Assembly (NCBI GenBank): GCA_016235245.1
Contig: JACRLO010000020.1
Span: 62,001 to 126,000, forward strand
Length of the DNA: 64,000 nucleotides
From: Nitrospirota bacterium
GTDB taxonomy: Bacteria > Nitrospirota > Thermodesulfovibrionia > Thermodesulfovibrionales > UBA6898
Reading direction: 5' to 3'
Shown here: one piece after another, positions 10,111 through 18,298 of the stretch
Layout: the number at the start of each line of letters is the position of its first letter
Position numbering within the stretch: the first letter of the stretch is position 1
Notes under the pieces: model-generated
Databases searched by the model: none
The model's input: the letters and a program-made list of their open reading frames with translations, nothing else
What the model was told of the DNA's origin: nothing
Position numbers and translations under genes: made by a program

Positions 10111-10204
10111 TGGAGGGGAGTAGTGCGAATCGAACACACAATAGCCATTGTATGACTATAACGCTGGTTTTGCAGACCAGGTGGGGACCATCCCCTTACC
10201 CCCC
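10111..10204 (-). tRNA. tRNA-Cys(GCA) with tRNA-Sec-like architecture (selC*-type)
   Basis: The reverse strand folds as a cloverleaf of 94 bases including encoded CCA (10113-10111). The acceptor stem has 8 pairs, GGGGGGTA (10204-10197) with TACTCCCC (10022-10115 region, 10122-10115). The D arm is GGGG-ATGGT-CCCC (10195-10183). The anticodon stem CTGGT/ACCAG encloses loop CTGCAAA (10175-10169), so the anticodon is GCA (10173-10171). The long variable arm ATAGTCAT-ACA-ATGGCTAT (10159-10141) pairs over 8 bp. The T arm is GTGTG-TTCGATT-CGCAC. The discriminator is T (U73), as in tRNA-Cys. An 8/5 acceptor/T-stem, missing U8 and a long variable arm are tRNA-Sec features, whereas GCA and U73 are CysRS identity elements. 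Such minor tRNA-Sec-mimicking tRNA-Cys species have been reported from metagenome surveys. yedF is just downstream. Confidence 0.88.
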
Positions 10205-10308
10205 ATGTAGACGTTCCATCGTCGCTTACTTTGCTATATATTATTACTATAAGTAAAATAGATATTACCTATGTAAAATGGAACAACCATAAGAACAGGA
10301 GAAGGATC

Positions 10309-10641
10309 ATGATTCTTGATGTAATAATTGATAACGAGTCTTTATCTATAGATATCGAAGACCCCTTCCATCCGGACATCAATGCGCTATTCTTTCGGAT
10401 CGAACAATTTGTCCATACAAAGGGTACCGACATTTCCAGTCTGGATATAAAAGAGCTTATCCTCAGAATGATCAAGGGGACGGCTGGATGTGAACGGGGA
10501 TGTCCGGCAGATGCAAAAGGCATCGTATCACAAGGGTTTGAAGGGTTTGCTCTGGAGTATATTGAAGGCGGCATCCTCTCGGCAGATGCCTTGCTCTGCG
10601 ATGGTCGCAGTCTGGCCCTCAAAATGTTCCCCGATTTCTGA
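10309..10641 (+). CDS. Small protein of unknown function, divergent from the tRNA/yedF unit
   Basis: This 110-residue protein is not recognised. The ATG at 10309 follows AGGAGAAGGA and is preferred over the frame's upstream extension. The sequence is acidic at the N-terminus (DVIIDNESLSIDIEDPFHPD), with no signal peptide or membrane segment. It contains CERGC near residue 66 and another Cys near 98 (LLCDG), a possible metal or redox site. It lies between the tRNA-Sec-like tRNA and the LysR gene, divergent from the tRNA, with which it shares a roughly 100-base AT-rich promoter region (10205-10308). Context suggests a link with sulfur/selenium metabolism, but that is only positional. Confidence 0.75.
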   Translation: MILDVIIDNESLSIDIEDPFHPDINALFFRIEQFVHTKGTDISSLDIKELILRMIKGTAGCERGCPADAKGIVSQGFEGFALEYIEGGILSADALLCDGRSLALKMFPDF

Positions 10642-10730
10642 AGGCCGGATCTGATAGCCCGGATGAAACGGGTTATTTCAGCAGATGGATTCCACCCGTC
10701 GGGTTCCTGGCAACAGGCTGCCTGGGTCTG

Positions 10731-11639
10731 TCAGACAGCCGTTACCGCTGAAGCTGATTTGAGATATTCGAGAAATACGCTGTACAGAAAGGGAAGGCTT
10801 CTTTTCTTATGCGTAAGGGCGTAAAACCGCCGTTTCATTTCGAGGCCTGCAATGGCAACCTCCCTCAGTGTCTGGTGCTTCAGCTCCTCCTGTAGGGCAT
10901 AACGGGAAAGTATCGAGAGACCCATCCCGGCCTTCACTGCCTGCTTCACCGCATCGGTTGAGCTGAAATATCCGGCGACATTGAGTTCATCAATTGAAAT
11001 ACCCTTATCCTCAAGACACCTTTCCATCTCTTTTCGCGTCCCTGATCCTTCCTCCCGTAATACCATAGGGAAATCGATCAGAGACCTCAGAGGCATGATC
11101 TTCCTGTGAGAAAACGAGGGTGCGGCAACAACAATCAGCTCGTCATCAAGGAGTACATGCGCAGTAAGTTCCTTATGCGAGCTTTTTGTTCCGACAATGC
11201 CGAGGATCAGCTCGTGGGCCAGCATCTTCTCCATGATCTCTCCGGAGTCTGCAACAATGACCTGAAAGAAGGCAGAGGGATACTCTTTTCGGAAGCCTGC
11301 AATGACTGGCGGCAGGAGATACGTCCCGGGGATGGTACTCGCACCGATCACCAGTTCACCGGCGATCTCCTTTTTCACGTTTCCTACCGCTTCCCTGAGA
11401 TGTGTAATTCGTTCAACAATTTCAGAGGCGTGAATAAAAAGCACCCCGGCCTCTTTGGTAGGCCTGATCGTTCTGCCAAGGCGGTCAAAGAGAATACATC
11501 CCAACTCGTCCTCGAGAGATCTGATATGGTCGCTGACCGTTGGCTGAGAGAGGTGGAGCTCTTCCGATGCCCTGGTGAAGCTTCTGTGTTTGAATACTGA
11601 CAGGAAAACTCTGAGCTGATGTATATCCATCAAAGTCAT
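10731..11639 (-). CDS. LysR-family transcriptional regulator
   Basis: This protein of about 302 residues starts at the ATG at 11639, which follows the comEC stop by one base; the next Met at 11630 (MDIHQLRVFLSVF) is equally possible. The N-terminal winged helix is classic LysR: SFTRASEELHLSQPTVSDHI and LEDELGCILFDRLGRTI. The C-terminal inducer domain begins ELVIGASTIPGTYLLPP and contains VLREEGSGTR and AVKAGMGLSILS. The effector domain resembles CysL/CBL-type regulators of sulfur assimilation and the LysR group that accompanies selenium genes, consistent with yedF 0.8 kb away; this is inference from context. It appears to be the last gene of the cdaA-cdaR-glmM-comEC run, so it could be co-transcribed with it. 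Confidence 0.93.
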   Translation of the reverse strand: MTLMDIHQLRVFLSVFKHRSFTRASEELHLSQPTVSDHIRSLEDELGCILFDRLGRTIRPTKEAGVLFIHASEIVERITHLREAVGNVKKEIAGELVIGASTIPGTYLLPPVIAGFRKEYPSAFFQVIVADSGEIMEKMLAHELILGIVGTKSSHKELTAHVLLDDELIVVAAPSFSHRKIMPLRSLIDFPMVLREEGSGTRKEMERCLEDKGISIDELNVAGYFSSTDAVKQAVKAGMGLSILSRYALQEELKHQTLREVAIAGLEMKRRFYALTHKKRSLPFLYSVFLEYLKSASAVTAV

Positions 11640-11640
11640 T

Positions 11641-13977
11641 TTACCATATCGCAAATAGTCTCTTTATATTCTTCAGTTCCTTCTTTACCGTATCCGCCTT
11701 CTCAAGGGCATAATCCTGATAGGTCTTGACTACCAGTCCCTTTTTTGTCTCGATGATCTTGACTGCCCCATCCTGATCCGTCCTGTAGATGCGTGCTCCT
11801 GACAAGGCATCGAGCATCTCAGGCCGCGGATGTCCGAAAGCGTTGTCCCTTCCTGCTGATATAACGGCAATCGAGGGCGATATCGCAAAGAGAACGTTCT
11901 CATGAACAGACGACCTCCCCCCATGATGGGGGACCTTCAGGACATCGCTTCTGAGCCGTATGCCGAGATTTGAGAGATCTTCCTCTGCCTCCTCCTCAAC
12001 ATCTCCGGCAAAGAGGATAGAAGAGATCTTGCCGTTAAGTTTAAGGACCATCGAGGAATTGTTATCTTCAACAAAATCATTTCCTTCCAGCGTGTAAAAT
12101 TCAGGATATGGATGAAGCACCTCAATCCTGTAGTTCTTGCCCTCCGCAATATCTCCCCGCTCAAGAGTTTGGTGCTTCGCAGACAGGATCGTATCGTCAG
12201 GGTACTCAATGCGACCGCTGTCCCAAAGCTCCTTTACCGTGAACTGCTTCAAAATGCGCTCCATGCCGCCCGTATGGTCAGGATGGGAATGGGTAATGAC
12301 AAGGGCATCGACGTTTCTTTTGCCGATATAGTTGAGGAAATGCGCCGTTTCATATCCGCTTCTGCCGGTATCCACTACCATCACCTTCCCGTCAGGAAGT
12401 TCTGCAACAGCGGAATCTCCCTGCCCCACGTCGATGAAGGTTACGCTGAGATCCTTCGTTGAAAATACACTGATTATCAGATAAAGCAGAAATGGCAGGA
12501 AAGGCAGCAGAAGCAAACGCTTCCTTCTCCCCCAGGCGAGATAACAGAAAAACCCGGCATAGAAGAAGACGACCAGTGCCAGGGGAAATGCAGGTATCTT
12601 TATATCAGCAAACGGTATCTTCGCCATCAGCCTCACAAGCCGGAGAGAAAGATCCGTTGTCAGACCGACCAGAGGTGCAAAGATATAATAGCCGGTGAGC
12701 AGATACGCAAATGACGAGACAAGGGCCAGGGGCAGGACAACAAATCCGATCAGCGGGGCAGCGATCAGATTCGAAAGAGGGGAGATAAGAGAAACATAAT
12801 GGAAGTGATATGCCACAAGCGGCGCCGTACCCGCCGTAGCGGTCAGCGTCAGTTTCAGGGAACTTTTGGCAAATTCCAGAAGCTTATTCGCAGCAGCGAT
12901 CTCTTGCGGCCTGTCAGTTTCCCCCGTGCGCTGCACAGCAAACCCGATACATAAAACTGCGATGAATGAAAGCTGGAAGGTCAGTGTCATAATGACTGCC
13001 GGGTCCCAAAGAACAATCGCAAAGGCTGCGAGAAGGACTGTATTGAGCCAAAATCCCTTTCTGCCTATCAGAAGACCGAGGAGAAAAAGACTGATCATCA
13101 CAAAGGACCTGACCGCTGGGACACTCCCTCCTGAAATGCCCAGATAGAGCACCATGAGCGGAAGACAGATCACTGCGGCAACCTGTCTCGGGCTCACGGA
13201 CAAGGTCAACCGCTGAAAAACAGTATATGGCAGCCTCCTGATCAGAAACAGGCAAAGGGTAAAGATAACGACTGACAAAAGGCCGAAGTGAGTGCCTGAA
13301 ATACTGAGGATATGGGCAAGACCTGTTGCATTGAAGGCATTCTTCTGATCTTCATCAAAATGAACCTCTCCAATAGTTACTGCCGAAATAAAATCAGCAC
13401 TATCCTTGTCGAAACGCCCCATAAGGTAATCATGCAGGGAAGCCCGCGACCGTTCGAAGATATTCCCGAAAACACTTTTGCCTTCTTCCTGCCCCATAAC
13501 CCCGATAACGCGTGCAGCGAGAGAAACCCTTCCGTTGCTGCCGGGGTTCAGGCGGCTTCTGTCCTTTCGCGTTTCAACAAGAAGCTCATAGGTATCGTCC
13601 GTATCGAACTCGTCATCGGCACGAAGCCTGATCGTCTCACCCTCCAGGGACCCGATCTCCTGGCCTGTCTCTCCATCAACGGCCTGTTCGACCACAAAGT
13701 TCTGCATGGCAGGAGCAGATGGAGGTGCTGCGCTCCCGGGAAGAAATCTGCCTGTTATCTCCATTTTCCTGTTCCAGGGCTGCGGTACCTGTTCCGCAAG
13801 AGGCGCTCTGAATTGCGCATAGACGATACCCATGACGACAATAATGATCCATATGCTTTTTTTCTCTTTGATAAGCCAGGCAGCAGAGCCAAGAAAAAAA
13901 AGAATACTGCAGAAGAAAAAATACCGGGAGATGAAAAACAGGATCGTGCCGGAAAGAAAACTCAGCAGGAAGGGCAT
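11641..13977 (-). CDS. comEC: ComEC/Rec2 DNA-uptake channel protein
   Basis: This 778-residue protein joins all three ComEC parts. There is an N-terminal membrane and OB-like DUF4131 region (about 1-190). The competence membrane core (about 200-490) has AHILSISGTHFGLL and YLGISGGSVPAVRSFVM. A C-terminal metallo-beta-lactamase-like domain (about 510-740) has FIDVGQGDSAV, VVDTG, THSHPDHTGG and KVPHHGG. ComEC carries single-stranded DNA across the inner membrane during natural transformation, and the lactamase-like domain is thought to degrade the other strand. Its length is normal and the metal-binding HxHxDH motif is intact, so it looks functional. The ATG at 13977 overlaps the glmM stop by one base. 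No other competence genes are in the window. Confidence 0.96.
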   Translation of the reverse strand: MPFLLSFLSGTILFFISRYFFFCSILFFLGSAAWLIKEKKSIWIIIVVMGIVYAQFRAPLAEQVPQPWNRKMEITGRFLPGSAAPPSAPAMQNFVVEQAVDGETGQEIGSLEGETIRLRADDEFDTDDTYELLVETRKDRSRLNPGSNGRVSLAARVIGVMGQEEGKSVFGNIFERSRASLHDYLMGRFDKDSADFISAVTIGEVHFDEDQKNAFNATGLAHILSISGTHFGLLSVVIFTLCLFLIRRLPYTVFQRLTLSVSPRQVAAVICLPLMVLYLGISGGSVPAVRSFVMISLFLLGLLIGRKGFWLNTVLLAAFAIVLWDPAVIMTLTFQLSFIAVLCIGFAVQRTGETDRPQEIAAANKLLEFAKSSLKLTLTATAGTAPLVAYHFHYVSLISPLSNLIAAPLIGFVVLPLALVSSFAYLLTGYYIFAPLVGLTTDLSLRLVRLMAKIPFADIKIPAFPLALVVFFYAGFFCYLAWGRRKRLLLLPFLPFLLYLIISVFSTKDLSVTFIDVGQGDSAVAELPDGKVMVVDTGRSGYETAHFLNYIGKRNVDALVITHSHPDHTGGMERILKQFTVKELWDSGRIEYPDDTILSAKHQTLERGDIAEGKNYRIEVLHPYPEFYTLEGNDFVEDNNSSMVLKLNGKISSILFAGDVEEEAEEDLSNLGIRLRSDVLKVPHHGGRSSVHENVLFAISPSIAVISAGRDNAFGHPRPEMLDALSGARIYRTDQDGAVKIIETKKGLVVKTYQDYALEKADTVKKELKNIKRLFAIW

Positions 13978-15326
13978 CAGGCCATCTTTTCTTTGATTAC
14001 CTTTGCAATGTTGCTGCCAAGCCTTTGGATCTCCTTCAGGCTCTCACCTTCAAGCATGACGCGTATCTTGGGCTCAGTGCCCGAGGCCCTGACAAGCACC
14101 CTGCCTTTGCCTGCCAGAGTTTCCTCAGCCTGCTGCACCGCACGTACTACAGCGGGAACGGAGCGGAAATCGTGCCTCTTTTCGATCTCAACATTGATCA
14201 GCACCTGAGGGAAAAGTTTTACGGGCGATGCCAGTTTCGAAAGCGGCAGATCTCTCGCCTTCATCAAATCCAGCACCTGGACAGCGGTGATCGGACCGTC
14301 ACCGGTCGTATTGTGATCGAGAAAGATAATATGGCCCGACTGCTCACCGCCGAAATTATAGTCACCATCCCGCATCTTCTCCACAACATAACGGTCGCCG
14401 ACCTTTGTCCTGACAAGACTGATATCCTGTTTCTTCAGAAAGATCTCAAGGCCGATATTGCTCATGACCGTTGCAACAACCGTGTTTCTTCTGAGGCCTC
14501 CCTGGGCAGCCATCTCGGCAGCACACATGCCCATAATCTGGTCGCCGTCAACGAGCCTGCCCTTTTCGTCGCAGAGAAGCACCCGGTCTGCGTCACCGTC
14601 GTGGGCAATGCCGATATCGGCCTTGTTCTTTATTACAGCCTTTACCAGATCGTTCGTATACAGGGAGCCGCAGTTGTCGTTAATATTTGTGCCGTTTGGG
14701 TGGTCGTGAATCGATATCACTTCGGCGCCCAGTTCGCGCAGAAGCCAGGGGGTCGTCTTGTATGCAGAACCGTTGGCGCAGTCCACAACCACTTTCATGC
14801 CTTCCAGCGTGACCCCTTTTCTCAGCGTTGACTTGATGTATTCGATATATCTCCCGGTTGCATCATCGAGTCTGAAGGCCTTGCCGACGTGTTCACCCTT
14901 TGCCCGGTACCGCTCAAGGCCGTCATCTTTCACCATGGCCTCGATCCTGGCCTCAAGGGAATCGGGAAGCTTGAACCCATTGTAGGAGAAAAACTTTATA
15001 CCGTTGTCATAAAAAGGATTATGCGATGCAGAGATCACTACGCCTGCATCGATCCGGAGGGCACGCGTCAGGAATGCTATGCCCGGCGTCGGAAGCGGGC
15101 CTACAAGCGTCACATTCATGCCCATGGAGCAGATGCCGGAGGTAAGAGCGCTTTCGATCATATAACCGGAAAGCCGTGTATCCTTGCCGATGAGGACCAT
15201 GTTCCTGCCGTGGTGCTCCTTCTTCAGCACAATCGCGGCTGCCATGCCAACCCTCAGGGCTATCTCAGGAGTTATGGGATATTTGTTCACCTTGCCCCGC
15301 ATGCCGTCAGTGCCGAACAGCTTCAT
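13977..15326 (-). CDS. glmM: Phosphoglucosamine mutase
   Basis: This 449-residue protein converts glucosamine-6-phosphate to glucosamine-1-phosphate for UDP-GlcNAc, feeding peptidoglycan and the glycan loci here. It starts MKLFGTDGMRG. The phosphoserine loop is GVVISASHNPFYDNGIK with S101, the metal loop is AHDGDADRVLL, the sugar loop is GGEQSGH and the phosphate loop is VRASGTEPKIRVM. All key residues and the length fit the family. The start overlaps cdaR by four bases. Coupling with cdaA and cdaR matches the conserved c-di-AMP operon in which CdaR and GlmM modulate the cyclase. Confidence 0.97.
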   Translation of the reverse strand: MKLFGTDGMRGKVNKYPITPEIALRVGMAAAIVLKKEHHGRNMVLIGKDTRLSGYMIESALTSGICSMGMNVTLVGPLPTPGIAFLTRALRIDAGVVISASHNPFYDNGIKFFSYNGFKLPDSLEARIEAMVKDDGLERYRAKGEHVGKAFRLDDATGRYIEYIKSTLRKGVTLEGMKVVVDCANGSAYKTTPWLLRELGAEVISIHDHPNGTNINDNCGSLYTNDLVKAVIKNKADIGIAHDGDADRVLLCDEKGRLVDGDQIMGMCAAEMAAQGGLRRNTVVATVMSNIGLEIFLKKQDISLVRTKVGDRYVVEKMRDGDYNFGGEQSGHIIFLDHNTTGDGPITAVQVLDLMKARDLPLSKLASPVKLFPQVLINVEIEKRHDFRSVPAVVRAVQQAEETLAGKGRVLVRASGTEPKIRVMLEGESLKEIQRLGSNIAKVIKEKMA

Positions 15327-15967
15327 CTCTTTTTCTCCGCAACGGTTATCTTCACTTTCACTTTCGAAATATCGGGTTTTACGTTCGTCCCTGACGTATC
15401 AAGATCAAGTTCTTCAGTCCTGGTGCCCGAAATATGCGACATGTCAAACGGTTCAGTCCTGACCATATCGATTTTTCTCAACTCTGACTTCAGTCCTTTA
15501 ATAACCGCAACCCGCGGTTCAACAATAATCGTAGTTACCACCCCCTTCTCAGGCAGGCCCAATAACTGCGGCCGGACAGGGACAGTCTTTTGCGCTATCT
15601 CTTCCAGCTTTACCCTTACGGAAGGAGGAGCGACATTCGTCACGGTCATGGCAAAGGGGAGTTTCACGTCTTCTTTATTTACCGGATAGACCGCCTCGCC
15701 GGGCTTTGCCCTGCCCAAATCCAGAAAAACCCTGAGGTCAGAGGCGTTGAGATTCTTCATGAAGCGCTCCTGACCTCGTATGGTGAGCGTTACCGCCTTG
15801 GCAGTGCTGCCGGCAATGCCGAGTTCAGCAGGGATATCCTTGAACTCAAGCGGCGCCTCAAGCGATATTTCAGACTGTCCCTGGGATGTGACAAAAAACC
15901 AGAGGAAGACGGCTATCAGCACCGCCGAAACTTTAAGCCCTATATTCTCAAAAATACGATGTTTCAC
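15323..15967 (-). CDS. cdaR: CdaR-like YbbR-domain protein
   Basis: This 214-residue protein has an N-terminal membrane anchor (ENIGLKVSAVLIAVFLWFFV, about 8-26) followed by extracytoplasmic YbbR repeats (about 30-205), seen in phrases such as LEFKDIPAELGI, SDLRVFLDLGRAKPG and VRVKLEEIAQKTVPVRPQLLG. CdaR proteins bind the membrane part of CdaA and tune c-di-AMP synthesis. The gene overlaps cdaA by four bases at its start and glmM by four bases at its end, so translation is coupled. It is shorter than many Firmicutes versions; I see roughly two YbbR units. Confidence 0.9.
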   Translation of the reverse strand: MKHRIFENIGLKVSAVLIAVFLWFFVTSQGQSEISLEAPLEFKDIPAELGIAGSTAKAVTLTIRGQERFMKNLNASDLRVFLDLGRAKPGEAVYPVNKEDVKLPFAMTVTNVAPPSVRVKLEEIAQKTVPVRPQLLGLPEKGVVTTIIVEPRVAVIKGLKSELRKIDMVRTEPFDMSHISGTRTEELDLDTSGTNVKPDISKVKVKITVAEKKR

Positions 15968-16734
15968 TTCTTGGCCTTTTTGCTCGCAAATATATCCGTC
16001 AGCATATCTCTCAGCGTCCCCATATCAAGTCTGCCTTCTATCTTGCCGTCCAGAACAATGGAGATCTGACCGGTCTCCTCGGACACAATGACCGCCACCG
16101 CATCCGTATCTTCCGTAAGACCGATACCGGCCCTGTGGCGTGTGCCAAAGGACTTGCTTACTTCAGCGCTCAGGGTAATCGGCAGAAAACATCCGGCCGC
16201 AGCAATCCTGTTGCCTTTGATGATAACAGCGCCGTCATGGATCGGCGACGACGGATGAAAAATGCTCAGAAGAAGCTCCCGGGAGACCTTGGCATCAAGG
16301 GGCGTGCCGACTTCAATGAAGTCCTTGAGGCTCGTCTCCCGCTCGATGACAATAAGTGCGCCGATCTTTTTGTTTGCAAGCGAAACCGCAGCCCTGACAA
16401 TCTCCTCATGGGAACGCAGCTCCTCGGCAGTGGTAAATGAGGTCAGAAATTGCGTTTCACCCATATGGGCCAGAGCCTTGCGTATCTCCGGCTGAAACAG
16501 GACGATGATGGCCAGGACGATCTGTGCCCAGAAGCTCTGGACGAGCCAGTCTATGGTAAACAGCTCAAGATGGCGGGAGGCAATGGAAGCAACGAGCAGA
16601 ACACCGAGCCCAAGCAGCATCTGGACAGCCTTTGTCCCCTTGATGATCAGGAGAAGGCGATAGAGGATCATTGACATCACAAGGATGTCAAGGATGTCAA
16701 GAATCCAGCGATGCTGTCTCAGGAGTTCAATCAT
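15964..16734 (-). CDS. cdaA: Diadenylate cyclase CdaA
   Basis: This 256-residue enzyme makes c-di-AMP from two ATP. Three membrane helices lie at about 12-32, 37-53 and 61-80. The DAC domain (about 95-245) has both catalytic motifs: DGA at 167-169 (PIHDGAVIIKGN) and RHR at 199-201 (FGTRHRAGIGLTE). The first gene of the cdaA-cdaR-glmM set, it is divergent from the initiator tRNA at 16911. In Gram-positive bacteria this nucleotide controls potassium and cell-wall homeostasis; targets in this organism are unknown. No c-di-AMP riboswitch is apparent in the window. Confidence 0.96.
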   Translation of the reverse strand: MIELLRQHRWILDILDILVMSMILYRLLLIIKGTKAVQMLLGLGVLLVASIASRHLELFTIDWLVQSFWAQIVLAIIVLFQPEIRKALAHMGETQFLTSFTTAEELRSHEEIVRAAVSLANKKIGALIVIERETSLKDFIEVGTPLDAKVSRELLLSIFHPSSPIHDGAVIIKGNRIAAAGCFLPITLSAEVSKSFGTRHRAGIGLTEDTDAVAVIVSEETGQISIVLDGKIEGRLDMGTLRDMLTDIFASKKAKK

Positions 16735-16870
16735 TGTATAAAAGAGCCTGCCTCTGCGATGAAGATGGCATATTATATATTATGCCCTGCATAAAATTAC
16801 AGAAGGGCGGCCGGTGTGATGCATAAATCCCTGTCCTGCTGGAGTAATAAGGGATAAAGCATCCACACAT

Positions 16871-16900
16871 TTGACAAGACAGGAAACAATAAGGTATTTT
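16871..16900 (+). promoter_or_regulatory. Sigma-70 promoter of the initiator tRNA
   Basis: A perfect TTGACA (16871-16876), an 18-base spacer and TATTTT (16895-16900) end 10 bases before the mature tRNA 5' end. A short leader would be removed by RNase P. Confidence 0.75.
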
Positions 16901-16910
16901 ATAGGTCTGA

Positions 16911-16987
<77 letters not shown>

Positions 16988-16999
16988 ATTAAAATCAAG

Positions 17000-17027
17000 G
17001 GTCTGCAGAAATGCAGGCCTTTTTTTT
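17000..17027 (+). terminator. Rho-independent terminator after the initiator tRNA
   Basis: An 8-bp stem GGTCTGCA (17000-17007) pairs with TGCAGGCC (17012-17019) around a GAAA tetraloop, followed by eight T (17020-17027). It lies 13 bases after the tRNA CCA. Confidence 0.9.
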
Positions 17028-17176
17028 GTATGCAAAGCCTTTTGCAGCGGGCTGCGTCTTTAAAACTTTCCTGTCAGTGAGTCGCTACGGCCGCGTTATC
17101 ACTATTGCAGGTTATAGATAAAAGCATTTTTTGTCGTATGGCATGTATCAACCTGTCCATCGGACGATCAAGGAAT

Positions 17177-18253
17177 CTAACGCGCCGGCCCCTTTGCTGC
17201 CGGACATACGGTAAGCCGGTTTTTCCCTGCAGCCTTGCTGGCGTACATCGCTTCATCTGCCTTGAGCATAACCGCCCTGACATCTTCTCCGTCTTTGGGA
17301 AATGACGCTATGCCGGCCGAGATAGTCGAGGAAAGCTCCTTCCCGTGATATAAAAGCGGGGTGTCGGCAAACGATCTGACGATCCTTTCGACCGCTACGC
17401 ATGCCAGGTCTGCTGACGTTTCGCTGAAGAGAATAATGAACTCGTCTCCTCCGTAGCGGGCAACAATGTCTGTGGCACGAACATTCCTGCCGATCATATC
17501 CCCCATATGCCGTATCAGCTCAGTACCGGCCATATGCCCGTTGGCGTCATTGATCTTCTTCAGGTTGTCGGCATCGAGCATGCATACTGAAAACTCCCGG
17601 TTGTACCTTTTGGCAAGGGCTTCCTGGGTTTTTGCGAGGCCCGCAAAACTCCGCATATTATTGAAGCCTGTTATTTCGTCCGTCATGGAAAGCCGCTCTA
17701 CTTCTTTGCGCGCGTGCTCGGTCTCGCCTGCGAGCATCGCACCCAGATGTGCTATCAGCATGAACGGAAACAGCTGAAGAAGACTTTCCAAAATACTGCT
17801 CCTGCCCAAAAAAGCAACGTTCTCCTGAACTGCAAGATAGGTATAGGAGGTGACGGTAAGTGCCGCCATTAAATAGGTTACCCTCTTTCCCTGCGTCAGT
17901 GCTGCAGCCATCAGCCCGAGATACAGCAGTGAAATAAAGGGACTGGCGGTCATGCCCGTAAACCAGCTGACCGCAATGGTAAAGAGGAGAAATATGATCA
18001 GGTCGATAAAAGTCTTGGCCCTTCCGTAAAATCCATGGCGAAGACTGTACCGGGCAAGGGCATTATAGATGAACAGAAGGATGCAGATAACTGCCAGGGG
18101 AAAGCTGCTGGAATCATCGCGGCTCAGCAGTTTGATATCAAGTGCAACGATAGCGATCAGGAGCCAGGCAATGTTCCCGATAATCCTGTCATACCCTTTA
18201 TACCGAAGAGTATCTGATGGCAGATTTTCAATGCCTGCGGTCGTTTGATCCAA
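17177..18253 (-). CDS. Membrane diguanylate cyclase (GGDEF)
   Basis: This protein of about 358 residues has five or six N-terminal membrane helices (about 28-170) followed by a GGDEF domain. The active site is ARYGGDEFIIL and the inhibitory I-site RATD lies five residues before it, so product feedback is expected. It makes c-di-GMP, which normally promotes sessile growth and exopolysaccharide, consistent with the EPS operon at 28 kb. Start choice: a perfect AGGAGG lies five bases before the TTG at 18253 in this frame. The ATG between them (18257-18255) is out of frame, and the longer in-frame extension to 18298 lacks a ribosome site. No EAL domain or separate sensor domain is seen. Confidence 0.92.
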   Translation of the reverse strand: MDQTTAGIENLPSDTLRYKGYDRIIGNIAWLLIAIVALDIKLLSRDDSSSFPLAVICILLFIYNALARYSLRHGFYGRAKTFIDLIIFLLFTIAVSWFTGMTASPFISLLYLGLMAAALTQGKRVTYLMAALTVTSYTYLAVQENVAFLGRSSILESLLQLFPFMLIAHLGAMLAGETEHARKEVERLSMTDEITGFNNMRSFAGLAKTQEALAKRYNREFSVCMLDADNLKKINDANGHMAGTELIRHMGDMIGRNVRATDIVARYGGDEFIILFSETSADLACVAVERIVRSFADTPLLYHGKELSSTISAGIASFPKDGEDVRAVMLKADEAMYASKAAGKNRLTVCPAAKGPAR

Positions 18254-18298
18254 ACATGCCTCCTTAGATAACGATCCGGAAACACAAGGACAGAGCAC

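Noticed and set aside
18255-18257. ATG directly after the AGGAGG of the diguanylate cyclase
   Set aside because: It is out of frame with the GGDEF protein; the in-frame TTG at 18253 uses the same ribosome site.
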